A DNA stretch of 64,000 nucleotides. Source: an uncultured Bacteroidia bacterium (lineage in GTDB: Bacteria; Bacteroidota; Bacteroidia; Bacteroidales; UBA932). Made by a program: the position numbers and the translations under genes. Below the pieces are notes generated by a model. That model searched no databases, was not told where the DNA came from, and saw only the letters and a list, made by a program, of their open reading frames with translations. Shown here piece by piece: positions 25,073-34,092 of the stretch. The DNA lies in assembly GCA_902778855.1 (NCBI GenBank), contig CACYZM010000005.1, positions 31,714 through 95,713 of the forward strand. Reading direction: 5' to 3'. How positions within the stretch are numbered: the first letter of the stretch is position 1; every line of letters begins with the position of its first letter.

Positions 25073-26095
25073 TCAGCGTTGATGGATTTGAATGGGAAGC
25101 GACAGCCGCTCGATGGCGGCCAGCTCCTCTTCCGTAAAATGAATGTTTTCCAAAGCGCCCAGATTCTCTTTCAGCTGTGCGACGGAGCTGGCGCCGACCA
25201 GGACGGAAGTGACGCGCGGATCGGCCAGCAGCCAGGAAAGCGACATCTGGGCCAGGCTCTGGCCGCGCTGCTGCGCCAGGGCGTTCAGGCCGCGGAGCGC
25301 TTCCAGGAGCGCGGGCGTCAGGGTCTTCTCGGGCAGTGACGAGCCGCTGCGCGACATCCTGGAGCCGGCGGGTACGCCATCCAAATAGCGCGATGTCAGC
25401 AGGCCCTGCTGCAGCGGTGAAAAGGAAATGAAGCCCGAACCGTTGTCGCGGGCCAGGTCGAGCAGGCCGTCCTTTTCCGGCCAGCGGTCGATGATGTTAT
25501 AGCGGTCCTGGAAAAGCAGGCAGGGCGTCTTGCTCTCCCGAAGATAGGCATAGGCCTTCCGGGCGGCAGCGTCCGGGTAGCGCGACACGCCCACATACAG
25601 GGCTTTTCCCTGGCGGACGATGTCCACCAGCGCCTGCATCGTTTCCTCGATCGGCGTGGCCGGGTCGAAGCGGTGCGTGTAGAAAAGATCCACGTAATCG
25701 AGCTTCATCCGCTTCAGGCTCTGGTCCAGGCTGGCCATGAGGTATTTCCGTGAGCCCCACTCTCCGTAGGGGCCCGGCCACATCAGATAGCCGGCCTTGG
25801 AGGAGATGAAAAGCTCGTCGCGATAGGGCTTGAAGGAATCCTGCAGCAGCCGGCCGAAGTTCTCTTCGGCGGCGCCGGGAAGGGGGCCGTAGTTGTTGGC
25901 CAGGTCGAAATGGCAGATGCCCCGGTCGAAAGCGAAATGGGCGATTTCGCGGATCCGCTCCATCGGAGCTTCCGTGCCGAAATTCTGCCACAGGCCCAGG
26001 GAAACTGCCGGAATCAGGACGCCGGATTGGCCGCAACGGCGATACGGCATCGCGTCATAGCGGCCGGAAGCGGCGGTATAAGAAGTGTCGAACAT
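25073..26095 (-). CDS. aldo/keto reductase (YghZ-type)
   Basis: This 340-residue protein shows the AKR barrel with catalytic Asp in FDLANNYG, Tyr in that motif, Lys in ISSKAGY and His in YTHRFD. The NADPH-binding tail VLVGASSVAQLKEN is present. The N-terminus MPYRRCGQSG and the segment GPYGEWGSRKYLMASLDQSL are typical of the YghZ/Gpr subgroup that reduces L-glyceraldehyde 3-phosphate and other aldehydes. As part of an operon with peroxidases it may detoxify aldehydes produced by peroxidation. Confidence 0.9.
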   Translation of the reverse strand: MFDTSYTAASGRYDAMPYRRCGQSGVLIPAVSLGLWQNFGTEAPMERIREIAHFAFDRGICHFDLANNYGPLPGAAEENFGRLLQDSFKPYRDELFISSKAGYLMWPGPYGEWGSRKYLMASLDQSLKRMKLDYVDLFYTHRFDPATPIEETMQALVDIVRQGKALYVGVSRYPDAAARKAYAYLRESKTPCLLFQDRYNIIDRWPEKDGLLDLARDNGSGFISFSPLQQGLLTSRYLDGVPAGSRMSRSGSSLPEKTLTPALLEALRGLNALAQQRGQSLAQMSLSWLLADPRVTSVLVGASSVAQLKENLGALENIHFTEEELAAIERLSLPIQIHQR

Positions 26096-26120
26096 ATTGT
26101 ATGAATCAGTTAATCAAAGT

Positions 26121-26900
26121 TTAATACGTGTGGACCGACGTGCTCCGCGCCGACGGCAGGTAGTTGATGCCCCACCAGCACATCTGCAGGCAGAGGAACG
26201 AGAACAGGAGCAGGATGAGCGCCGTACGCTTCTCCTGCGGGCGGGCCCGGCGGAAATGGATGTACAGCACATAGCACAGCCAGGTAATGGCCGCCCAGGT
26301 CTCCTTGGGATCCCAGCCCCAGAAGCCGCCCCAGACCTCCTTGGCCCACAGCGCGCCGAAGAGCATGCCGAAGGTCAGGAACGTCAGGCCCACGTACACC
26401 AGATTGTCGGTCATCGCCATCTCGGCGTCGGTGGTCTTCTCGCGGCGGAAGAACAGCAGATACACGGCCATCACCGCCGAAGCGCCGAGGATCGCGTAGG
26501 AAAGCATATAGACGATCACGTGGGGCGCGAACCAGGGGCTCATCAGCGCCGGCATCATCGTCTTGTTGTGGATCTCCGGCTTGAAGAGGTTGACGCAGAT
26601 GAAGACCAGCGCCAGGACCGTGGTGAAACTCAGGATCCACTTGTAGCGCCAGCGGCTGTAGACGATCACGCCGGCCAGCGGCAGGAAGAACGAGAACCAC
26701 AGCCGCGTCTCGCCCTGCGTACGCAAGGGCGGGCGGTCGAGCGAGATCCAGAAACCGGTGATGAAAGCCGCATAAATCAGCAGACCCAGCAGGGTCAGCA
26801 GCAGCGTGGGCGTCCTGCGGTCTTTCCAGGCAAAGAAGGCGCCAAGCGCCCAGCAAAGGACCGCCGACAGGGCGAACCAGACAAAAACATCCCAACTCAT
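26121..26900 (-). CDS. ccsA: cytochrome c biogenesis protein CcsA
   Basis: This 259-residue integral membrane protein (about eight helices) contains the haem-handling WWD motif in WGGFWGWDPKETWA and conserved His residues (FAPHVIVYMLSYA). With ResB it forms the system II cytochrome c synthase that carries haem out and attaches it to CxxCH motifs in the periplasm. Start taken at ATG 26900, which overlaps the resB stop codon by 4 nt (ATGA). It is separated from the downstream reductase gene by 25 nt. Confidence 0.92.
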   Translation of the reverse strand: MSWDVFVWFALSAVLCWALGAFFAWKDRRTPTLLLTLLGLLIYAAFITGFWISLDRPPLRTQGETRLWFSFFLPLAGVIVYSRWRYKWILSFTTVLALVFICVNLFKPEIHNKTMMPALMSPWFAPHVIVYMLSYAILGASAVMAVYLLFFRREKTTDAEMAMTDNLVYVGLTFLTFGMLFGALWAKEVWGGFWGWDPKETWAAITWLCYVLYIHFRRARPQEKRTALILLLFSFLCLQMCWWGINYLPSARSTSVHTY

Positions 26901-27793
26901 TGCTTGTCCTCCTTTTTCGGTCGCGGAGCCATGAAGAAGAAAAGGCACAGGGCGCCGGCCAGCATCATCAGGATTCCGGCCCGCACGAAGGGCTGCCAGG
27001 GTTCGCGGACCAGCTCAAAGACGCTGATTTCGCTTTCCGTCCCCTTTTCTTCGTCATAGTCGTATTGATAGATCTTCCACCCGTCGGTCTGCAGGGGCTT
27101 GTTGACCTCGATGACCGCGGGAATGGCTTCGCCTTTCTTCGTATGGACCGTCACCTCGGATGCGAAACGCTTGGGCATACGCATCTTCGCACCGGGCTGC
27201 AGCGGATACTCTTCCATGATGAAATCGTGCAGTTCGACAGACAGATCCAATGGGTGGACGTTGCCGGCTTCATCGGTCGCCTGGCACGTGGTTTCTCCCT
27301 CCCGGGTGGTCATATGCAGGCGCTGTGTGTCCGGTGCGCCGAGCGCACCGCAGACCAGCGCCAGGAAAAGGCCCAGGTGGTTGAGCAGGAAAGGGATTTC
27401 CCGCACGCGGAAGTGCAGCAGATGGTTGAGCGTCGTCAGGCCGAGAATGGCCATCAGCCAGGCATAACTGAGCACGAAAGGCCAGAAATCGAGCATCTGC
27501 GAGATCCAGGGGATGCCGCCGCCGTCCTCCCGCTGGGCCGTGAAGCCCATCACGAGCGTCAGTGCGAGGGCGTAGATGACCGCCGGCACGGCGGCGTCGA
27601 GCCGCATCATCCACGCAAAAAAGGGAATCTTGCGGCGGAGCAGATACGCCGCCACAAGCAATCCCAGCGAGACAAGCAGCACGGTCAGGTTGACCGGAAA
27701 CGCCAGCCATTCCCAGCGGAATGGCCCGACGCCGGCCTGCAGCAGCAGACCGGCGACGATCAGACCGGCTCCGATCAGGAAGCCTTTTTTCAT
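26897..27793 (-). CDS. resB: cytochrome c biogenesis protein ResB (Ccs1)
   Basis: This 298-residue membrane protein has N-terminal helices (residues about 5-50, 68-85, 105-125), a conserved LNHLGLFLALVCGALGAPD, a periplasmic beta-rich domain (residues about 165-265, ending in WKIYQYDYDEEKG) and a terminal helix. It works with CcsA. It is shorter than the classical ResB of other phyla, as often in Bacteroidota where the two are sometimes fused; here they are separate and overlapping. Its ATG overlaps the glutathione peroxidase stop codon upstream. Confidence 0.88.
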   Translation of the reverse strand: MKKGFLIGAGLIVAGLLLQAGVGPFRWEWLAFPVNLTVLLVSLGLLVAAYLLRRKIPFFAWMMRLDAAVPAVIYALALTLVMGFTAQREDGGGIPWISQMLDFWPFVLSYAWLMAILGLTTLNHLLHFRVREIPFLLNHLGLFLALVCGALGAPDTQRLHMTTREGETTCQATDEAGNVHPLDLSVELHDFIMEEYPLQPGAKMRMPKRFASEVTVHTKKGEAIPAVIEVNKPLQTDGWKIYQYDYDEEKGTESEISVFELVREPWQPFVRAGILMMLAGALCLFFFMAPRPKKEDKQ

Positions 27794-28401
27794 AACAGCG
27801 CCTCAATCTGGCCGGCCAGCTCTGCCGGAGCCACGGTGGGCTCGAAGCGGGCGACCACGTGTCCCTTGCGGTCGACGAGGAACTTGGTGAAGTTCCACTT
27901 GATGTCCGGGTTGGCGGCGTAGTCGGAATCCATGCGGGAAAGCATTTGGTCCATGAACTTGCCCGTCTCGCTGTCGCCGAAGCCGGCGAACGGTTTCTCG
28001 GCGTAGAGCCACTTGAAGATCTCGTTGGCGTTTTCACCGTTCACATCGGATTTGTCCATCAGCGGGAAGGTGACGCCGTAGTTCACGCGGCAGAATTCAG
28101 CGATTTCGTCGTTGGTGCCGGGCTCCTGGTGTCCGAACTGGTCGCAGGGGAAACCGACGACCACCAGACCCCGGTCCTTGTATTGCTGATAAAGGGCCTC
28201 GAGGCCGTCATACTGCGGGGTGAAACCGCACTTGGACGCGGTGTTGACGATCAGCAGCACCTTGCCCTTGTAGTCGGCAAAGTTCACTTCTTCGCCCGCG
28301 TTGGACGTGGCTTTGAAGGAGTAGATGGTGTTCTTGTCGGTGGAACAGCTGAGGGCGCACAGGAGGGCGCAGGCCAGCACGAGAAGTTTGCGGGTAAACA
28401 T
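27790..28401 (-). CDS. glutathione-peroxidase-like lipoprotein
   Basis: This 203-residue protein carries a lipobox signal (CALSCSTD, Cys 19) before a full GPx fold: peroxidatic Cys in NTASKCGFTPQY, the segment VVGFPCDQFGHQEPGT with the resolving-type Cys, and the Trp/Asn site in IKWNFTKFL. It uses Cys, not selenocysteine. Bacterial members generally take electrons from thioredoxin. The lipid anchor places it outside the cytoplasm, while the paralogue at 28862 is cytoplasmic, so the operon covers both compartments. Confidence 0.93.
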   Translation of the reverse strand: MFTRKLLVLACALLCALSCSTDKNTIYSFKATSNAGEEVNFADYKGKVLLIVNTASKCGFTPQYDGLEALYQQYKDRGLVVVGFPCDQFGHQEPGTNDEIAEFCRVNYGVTFPLMDKSDVNGENANEIFKWLYAEKPFAGFGDSETGKFMDQMLSRMDSDYAANPDIKWNFTKFLVDRKGHVVARFEPTVAPAELAGQIEALL

Positions 28402-28409
28402 AGTTTTAT

Positions 28410-28865
28410 TTATTGATTCGTTTGTTTGTTTTGCAATTGGTGGATGATGCCGTCAAGCATGGCGTAAAGGCTGGGGATGGTCGCCGGCGTGACGCTTTCG
28501 CAAAGCAGGGAACTGCCGATGGCTTCGGGGACGTCGGCGAGTTTCTCCTGCAGGTCACGCCCCTTTTTCGTGAGTTTCACGATAATCTGGCGGGCGTCCT
28601 CACGCCCCCGGGAGCGCGTCAGGAAACCTTCGGTCTCCATCCGCTTGAGCAGCGGCGTGACCGTATTGGTCTCCAGCCGCAGCCGCTTGGCGATATCGTT
28701 GACGGGCTGCGCGTCCTTTTCCCACAGGACCATCAGGACGAGGTACTGCGGATAGGTTAGCCCCTGCTCCGCCAGCATCGGATGATACGCCTGCGTGATC
28801 AGGCGCGATGCGGTGTAGAGCCGGAAACAGAGCTGGTTGTCGAGTTTGAACTGCGGCTTGATCAT
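28410..28865 (-). CDS. ohrR: MarR-family regulator, OhrR-type
   Basis: This 151-residue protein begins LDNQLCFRLYTASR with Cys13 at the place of the peroxide-sensing Cys15 of OhrR, followed by LTYPQYLVLMVLWEKD and a winged helix (VNDIAKRLRLETNTVTPLLKRME, then GFLTRSRGREDAR). In the family, oxidation of that Cys by organic peroxides releases the repressor from DNA. The start overlaps the upstream peroxidase stop codon (ATGA). Two ATATCG-type dyads flank the operon promoter, which makes autoregulation likely. Confidence 0.92.
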   Translation of the reverse strand: MIKPQFKLDNQLCFRLYTASRLITQAYHPMLAEQGLTYPQYLVLMVLWEKDAQPVNDIAKRLRLETNTVTPLLKRMETEGFLTRSRGREDARQIIVKLTKKGRDLQEKLADVPEAIGSSLLCESVTPATIPSLYAMLDGIIHQLQNKQTNQ

Positions 28866-29338
28866 AGCATGGCCACGATGTCCTTCTCCATCTTCTCCGG
28901 CGTCACGGTCGGGGCGAAGCGCTTGACGACGGTCCCGTCGCGGTTGATGAGGAACTTGGTGAAGTTCCATTTGATGGCATTGCCGAACGTGCCTTTGGCC
29001 GCCGACTTCAGGTAGTTGTAGATGGGATGGGCCTTGTCGCCGTTGACCTCGATCTTGGCCATCAGCGGGAAGGTGACGCCGTGGTTGATGCGGCAGAACT
29101 CGGCGATCTCCTCATTGGTGCCGGGTTCCTGGTGGGCGAACTGGTCGCAAGGGAAACCGACGATGACGAGCCCCTGCTCCTTATATTTCTGATAGAGGGC
29201 TTCGAGTCCGTCATACTGCGGGGTGAAACCGCATTTCGACGCGGTGTTGACAATCATCAGGACCTTGCCTTCATACTGTGCGAAATCTACTTCGATGCCC
29301 TTGTTGCTCAGGGCTTTAAAATCATAAATCTTGGCCAT
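28862..29338 (-). CDS. glutathione peroxidase, cytoplasmic
   Basis: This 158-residue protein starts at ATG 29338 (an upstream ATG at 29362 lies within the expected untranslated leader). It has peroxidatic Cys in NTASKCGFTPQY, VIVGFPCDQFAHQEPGT and IKWNFTKFL, like its lipoprotein paralogue at 27790 with which it shares long identical stretches. No signal peptide. First gene of the seven-gene redox operon, coupled to ohrR. The two peroxidases look like a duplication with one copy gaining a lipoprotein signal. Confidence 0.93.
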   Translation of the reverse strand: MAKIYDFKALSNKGIEVDFAQYEGKVLMIVNTASKCGFTPQYDGLEALYQKYKEQGLVIVGFPCDQFAHQEPGTNEEIAEFCRINHGVTFPLMAKIEVNGDKAHPIYNYLKSAAKGTFGNAIKWNFTKFLINRDGTVVKRFAPTVTPEKMEKDIVAML

Positions 29339-29351
29339 ATGCGTATTATTT

Positions 29352-29403
29352 ATATCGTTCACGATGCAAATATAGACATTCTTTTTTATATCGCAAACGA
29401 TAT
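29352..29403 (-). promoter_or_regulatory. promoter with two operator-like dyads (OhrR candidate)
   Basis: Read on the minus strand, TTTG (29397-29394), 19 nt and TATATTTG (29374-29367) make a near-ideal promoter. A perfect dyad ATATCG-CAAA-CGATAT (29388-29403) covers the -33 box. A second, ATATCG-TTCA-CGATGC (29352-29367), covers the start region. Two related sites bracketing a promoter of an operon that encodes a MarR/OhrR regulator fit repression and autoregulation. No other regulator gene is near. Confidence 0.75.
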
Positions 29404-29429
29404 TTTTAATTTTTTTCTCCCCGATTCAT

Positions 29430-29437
29430 TATATTTG
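29430..29437 (+). promoter_or_regulatory. -7 element for the efflux operon
   Basis: TATATTTG at 29430-29437 precedes the ATG at 29446 by 8 nt, so the leader is very short. It is divergent from the redox promoter; the perfect dyad at 29388-29403 lies some 27 nt upstream and could touch both. Confidence 0.6.
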
Positions 29438-29445
29438 TACCCTCA

Positions 29446-29817
29446 ATGAGCGGAAACCGACACCAGCAAGCCCTCCGGAGCGCGATGACGATGCTTTGCA
29501 TCGCCGTCTTCCTCTTCAGCTATGTCAATGCCACGATGTTCTGGCACGGACACAGCCGGGCCGGGTACTGGGTTTTCCACTCCCACATCGCTTCTGCGTC
29601 GCACCGCGCCGCACCGAGCGAAAACCCGCACAACGCCGCCGAACTGCTGCTGATCGAGGCTGCGAACCAAGCCTCCTTCACGGACGAAGTGATGCCTGCC
29701 TGCGATCTGGAGCCGCTCCGGATCATTCTGGGAACCGTCCAGACGCAGCCGGAGTCCGGTACCGGCATCTGCCTGCACGACCTCTCGCTCCTCCGCGGGC
29801 CGCCGGCACTTGTTTGA
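29446..29817 (+). CDS. His-rich small exported protein, efflux-operon leader gene
   Basis: This 123-residue protein has one hydrophobic segment (residues about 12-30, MTMLCIAVFLFSYVNATMF) and then a His-rich stretch (WHGHSRAGYWVFHSHIASASH). A polar C-terminal half ends with CLHDLSLLRGPP. It precedes the heavy-metal RND genes by 59 nt, and His-rich exported proteins in that place are typical of Bacteroidota metal-efflux operons. A metal-binding or sensing role is inference. I do not recognise a named domain. Confidence 0.65.
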   Translation: MSGNRHQQALRSAMTMLCIAVFLFSYVNATMFWHGHSRAGYWVFHSHIASASHRAAPSENPHNAAELLLIEAANQASFTDEVMPACDLEPLRIILGTVQTQPESGTGICLHDLSLLRGPPALV

Positions 29818-29876
29818 TCGATGAACCGGGCTCGAAGAAGCCCGATTTCCCAAGTCAAACAAGTTAATCCCTTCTC

Positions 29877-30986
29877 ATGAAATACAGATTGATTGCGCTG
29901 ATGCTGCTCGCATCGGCCCTTTACGGATGCGGTACGCGCCACGGCGCGAACGGCGACGCCGCAGCCGGTCCGGGATTCACCTCGGACGAAAACGGAGTCA
30001 GCATCGTCGCGGGCTCCCCGCTCGCGGCCAAGCTGAAACTGGCCGTTACCGCGCCCCAGACGCTGGACATCCAACTCACCACGACGGCTTCGGTCGGCCC
30101 CAAGTCGGGAAGCGTCGCCGAAATCGGCCTCCCGTTCGGAGGCCGTGTCGTACGCGCATTCGTCCGGCTGGGCGACCCGGTCCTGCGCGGCCAGGCCCTT
30201 TTCGAAGTCAGTTCTTCCGACTACCTGGAAGCGGTCCGGGATTACCTGGAAAGCCAAAGCGCCGCCGACCTGGCCACTGCCAACCGGAAACGGAAGGAGA
30301 CCCTGCACCGGTCGGGGATGCTCTCCGACCGCGAATGGGAGGAAGTCTGCGCCGAGACCCGCAACGCCGAGAATGCCTGCGAACTCGCCCGCCGCTGCCT
30401 GGCCCTCTTCAACGTGGACGCCGCGTCCGTCAAACTGGGCGAACCCCTGCGGGTCGTCTCGCCGATTTCGGGCCGCGTCGTCCGCAACGACCTGGTCATC
30501 GGGGGCTATCTCGGGGAAGAAGATGAAGCGCCGATGACCGTGGCCGACCTTTCGTCGGTCTGGGTCACGGCCAACGTGAAGGCCGCGCAAGTGGCCGGAC
30601 TCGCAGCAGGCCAGCCCGTGGAGATCGATATCGACGCGGAGCACCGGGCCGCGGGACGGATCTTCTACGTGGGAGAAGTCCTCGATGAGAAGACCCGCAC
30701 GCTGCCGGTAGTCATCGAGTGCGACAACACGCAGCGGCTGCTCAAACCCGGGATGTTCGTCACGGCCCGTTTTGCGCACCGGACGGCCGAAGTGCTGGCC
30801 ATCCCCGCCTCCGCCGTCTTCCAGGGTGCGGATGCGAAATTCGTGTATGTGCAGGACAGCCCCAACCACTTCCAGCGGGTTCCCGTCCAGGTCGAAACCG
30901 TGGAGAAGGGGCTGCAGCGAGTGCTTTCAGGGCTGGCCGGCGGTGAGACGATCATCGCCGACGGCGGAATCTATCTGAGCGAATAG
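29877..30986 (+). CDS. cusB: RND efflux periplasmic adaptor (CusB/CzcB type)
   Basis: This 369-residue lipoprotein (LYGCGT lipobox, Cys 18) has an N-terminal beta strand region, a barrel-sandwich (GGRVVRAFVRLGDPVLRGQALFEV in parts), a helical hairpin (residues about 110-175) and the second lipoyl half (LRVVSPISGRVVRNDLVIGGY). A beta-barrel and membrane-proximal domain follow (LKPGMFVTARF, LAIPASAVF). It links the RND pump to the TolC-type channel. Next gene starts 4 nt after its stop codon. Confidence 0.9.
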   Translation: MKYRLIALMLLASALYGCGTRHGANGDAAAGPGFTSDENGVSIVAGSPLAAKLKLAVTAPQTLDIQLTTTASVGPKSGSVAEIGLPFGGRVVRAFVRLGDPVLRGQALFEVSSSDYLEAVRDYLESQSAADLATANRKRKETLHRSGMLSDREWEEVCAETRNAENACELARRCLALFNVDAASVKLGEPLRVVSPISGRVVRNDLVIGGYLGEEDEAPMTVADLSSVWVTANVKAAQVAGLAAGQPVEIDIDAEHRAAGRIFYVGEVLDEKTRTLPVVIECDNTQRLLKPGMFVTARFAHRTAEVLAIPASAVFQGADAKFVYVQDSPNHFQRVPVQVETVEKGLQRVLSGLAGGETIIADGGIYLSE

Positions 30987-30990
30987 CGCG

Positions 30991-33900
30991 ATGGAACGCC
31001 TCGTCAATTTCGCCCTCAAACGCAGAGGGCTCCTGGCCGTCATTTTCCTGGTCGTTTCGCTGTTCGGCATCTATTCCTGGACCCGGCTCTCCATCGACGC
31101 CTATCCCGACATTGCCGACGTGACCGTCCAGGTCGTCACCCAGGTGCCGGGCCTGGCCGCCGAGGAAGTCGAGCAGCAGATCACCATCCCGCTCGAGCGC
31201 GCGCTCAACGGCATCCCGTCGCTCGACATAATGCGGAGCAAGAACGCTTTCGGCCTGTCCATCATCGTCCTGGTCTTCCAGGACGGAACCGAGGACTACT
31301 GGGCGCGGCAGCGGGTACGCGAATGCATCGGCGACGTGGACCTGCCCTACGACGCCGTGCCGGAACTCAATCCCCTCACCTCTCCGACCGGTGAGATCTA
31401 CCGCTATGTACTCGTCGGCGAAGGCTATTCCCTCCGCGAACTGACCGAGATCAACAAGTGGACCGTCATTCCCCGGCTGCAGCAGATCCAGGGTGTGGCG
31501 GCCGTGAGCAACTACGGCGGCCTGACCACGCAGTACCAGCTGGAACTCGATCCGCAGCGGCTGCTGGCCTACGACCTGTCAATCGCGGACGTGGAGGAAG
31601 CGCTGGAGAACAACAACGCCAATGCAGGCGGCAGCATGATCAGCCTGGGCGACGTCAGCTACGTCGTCCGCGGCGTGGGCCTGGTCCGGGAACTCGAGGA
31701 CCTGGGCGACATCGTGGTCAAGAACGAGGACGGCGTCCCCGTTTTCCTGCGCGACCTGGGCGAACCCAAATACGGCAATCTGGAGCGGAAGGGCATCCTG
31801 GGCTACGTCGATGACGAGATTTCCATCGACGACGGCGTGGAAGGCATCGTCCAGATGCTGCGCTATCAGAATCCGTCCGAGGTATTGGAAAAGGTGCACC
31901 AGGCGGTCGATGACCTGAACCGGGACGGTCTGCCGGAAGGCGTCCAGATCCGGACCTTCCTCGACCGCACGAACCTGGTGGGCACCACCCTCCACACGGT
32001 GGAACACACCCTGCTTTTCGGCATGCTCCTGGTCATCGGCATTCTGCTCATCTTCCTCGGAAGTCCGAAGAGCGCGCTGATCGTGGCCGCCACCATTCCC
32101 GTCTCGCTGCTGATCGCCTTCATCCTGATGCACCTGACCGGCATCCCGGCCAACCTGCTCAGCATCGGCGCCATCGACTTCGGCATCCTGGTCGACGGGG
32201 CCATCGTGATGACCGAGACCATCCTGAAACTGCGCGAGGAAGACCCGTCCAAGCCGCTTTCCGGAAAAGAGACCCTCCATCGGGTGCTGGAAGTGGCCAA
32301 ACCCATCTTCTTCGCCACGCTCATCATCATCGTGGCCTATATGCCGCTGTTCGCCTTCGAGCGCATCGAGAAGAAACTCTTCACGCCGATGGCCTTCACG
32401 GTCGGCTACGCTCTGCTCGGCGCGCTTTCCGTGGCGATGCTCCTGATTCCCGGCCTGGCCTATGCCATCTACCGGAAACCCCAGAAGGTCTACCACAACA
32501 AAGTGCTGACCCGGATGAATACGGCCTACCGGCGGCATACCGGTTCGCTGCTCGAATCGCCCCGGAAGGTCTTCGTCGGCATGGCCGCCGTGCTGGCCGC
32601 CGTCATCGTGATGATCATCACCGTCGGCAAGGACTTCCTGCCCAACCTCGACGAGGGCGGCATCTGGATCCAGGTCCAGACGCCGCCGGGCATCTCGCTC
32701 GAGAAATCGACGGAAATGGCCAATACCTTCCGCAACAAGATGAAGGAATTCGACGAAGTGACCTACGTGATGACCCAGATGGGCCGCGACGACGAAGGGG
32801 CGGAAGCGTTCACTTCCTCGCATATCGAGGTCTGCATCGGCCTGAAACCTTACTCGGAATGGAAATGGGGCAAGCGCAAGGAAGACCTCATCAACCAGAT
32901 GGCCGACACCATCGCCCGGATGCCGGGCTACAAGGTGGGCTTCTCCCAGCCGATCATCGATATGGTGATGGACCAGATCGCGGGCTCGCACAGCGACCTG
33001 GCCCTGAAGATCTACGGCGAAGACCTCGTAGAAGACCGGCGCATCGCGGATGAAATCGTGCAGCTCATCGCCGGCATCCCCGGTGCGGCCGACGTACTCA
33101 TCGAGCAGGAGCCGCCGCTCCCGCAGCTCCAGATTACGGCCGACCGCGAGAAGGCCGCCTACTACGGCGTCAACATCTCCGACATCGCCGAATTGGTGGA
33201 GACCGCCATCGGCGGACGGGCCGTTTCGCAGGTCTATATCGGCAACCGCGTGTACGACGTCACCTGCCGCTTCCGGGAAGACGTGCGCGATACGCCCGAA
33301 AAGATCGCGGCCCTGACCCTGACCACGGCCTCCGGTGCCCGCATCCCGCTTTCGGCCGTTGCGGAAATCCATACGCACCTCGGCGCCAGTTTCATCAGCC
33401 GGGAAATGGGCCGGCGCCAGCTGACGATCCGCGTCAACCTGCGCGGCAAGGACCTGACGACGTTCCTGGGCGAAGCCGACGCCCTGATCCGCGACCAGGT
33501 GCAATACGACCACACGAAGCATTCGCTCAAGTGGGACGGCCAGTTCGAAAACCAGCGCCGGGCCTACACCCGGCTGGCCGTCATCATCCCCTTCGTGCTG
33601 GCCATCATGTTCATCCTGCTGTACGGCGCGTTCCGCAGTTTCCGCCAGGCCGGCCTGCTCATCGCGCTGCTGCCGCTGGCGCTCTTCGGCGGCCTGCTGG
33701 CCCTCAACCTCCGCGGGATGACGTTCAACGTCTCATCGGCCGTCGGCTTCATCGCCCTGTTCGGCCTGACCATCCAGAACGGCGTGATCATGATTTCGCA
33801 CATCAACCACCTGCGGCAGCGGGGCACGCCGCTGCGGGAAGCCGTCATCGAAGGCGCCTCGCACCGGCTCCGCCCCGTGCTGATGACGGCCACGGTGGCC

Positions 33901-34092
33901 ATCCTTGGTCTGCTGCCCGCTTCGCTGGCCACGGGCATCGGTTCCGACGTCCAGCGTCCGCTGGCCACGGTCATCGTCTACGGCCTGCTGTTCTCGACCA
34001 TCATCACCCTCTATATTCTTCCGACGCTCTATTACCGGATGGAACGGCGCCAGGAACAAAAAACCGTCAAGCAAGATGAAGAAGATTTTTAG
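30991..34092 (+). CDS. cusA: heavy-metal efflux RND transporter (CusA/CzcA type)
   Basis: This 1033-residue inner-membrane pump has 12 membrane helices in the two-fold RND layout. The HME-RND signature DFGILVDGAIVMTE is at about residues 394-408 with the acidic proton-relay residues. Early landmarks are YPDIADVTVQV and the terminal repeat MTFNVSSAVGFIALFGL. Family knowledge: exports divalent or monovalent metal ions (Cu, Ag, Co, Zn, Cd) from periplasm or cytoplasm across both membranes. The exact metal cannot be read from sequence. The 3' end overlaps the TolC gene by 17 nt. Confidence 0.93.
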   Translation: MERLVNFALKRRGLLAVIFLVVSLFGIYSWTRLSIDAYPDIADVTVQVVTQVPGLAAEEVEQQITIPLERALNGIPSLDIMRSKNAFGLSIIVLVFQDGTEDYWARQRVRECIGDVDLPYDAVPELNPLTSPTGEIYRYVLVGEGYSLRELTEINKWTVIPRLQQIQGVAAVSNYGGLTTQYQLELDPQRLLAYDLSIADVEEALENNNANAGGSMISLGDVSYVVRGVGLVRELEDLGDIVVKNEDGVPVFLRDLGEPKYGNLERKGILGYVDDEISIDDGVEGIVQMLRYQNPSEVLEKVHQAVDDLNRDGLPEGVQIRTFLDRTNLVGTTLHTVEHTLLFGMLLVIGILLIFLGSPKSALIVAATIPVSLLIAFILMHLTGIPANLLSIGAIDFGILVDGAIVMTETILKLREEDPSKPLSGKETLHRVLEVAKPIFFATLIIIVAYMPLFAFERIEKKLFTPMAFTVGYALLGALSVAMLLIPGLAYAIYRKPQKVYHNKVLTRMNTAYRRHTGSLLESPRKVFVGMAAVLAAVIVMIITVGKDFLPNLDEGGIWIQVQTPPGISLEKSTEMANTFRNKMKEFDEVTYVMTQMGRDDEGAEAFTSSHIEVCIGLKPYSEWKWGKRKEDLINQMADTIARMPGYKVGFSQPIIDMVMDQIAGSHSDLALKIYGEDLVEDRRIADEIVQLIAGIPGAADVLIEQEPPLPQLQITADREKAAYYGVNISDIAELVETAIGGRAVSQVYIGNRVYDVTCRFREDVRDTPEKIAALTLTTASGARIPLSAVAEIHTHLGASFISREMGRRQLTIRVNLRGKDLTTFLGEADALIRDQVQYDHTKHSLKWDGQFENQRRAYTRLAVIIPFVLAIMFILLYGAFRSFRQAGLLIALLPLALFGGLLALNLRGMTFNVSSAVGFIALFGLTIQNGVIMISHINHLRQRGTPLREAVIEGASHRLRPVLMTATVAILGLLPASLATGIGSDVQRPLATVIVYGLLFSTIITLYILPTLYYRMERRQEQKTVKQDEEDF

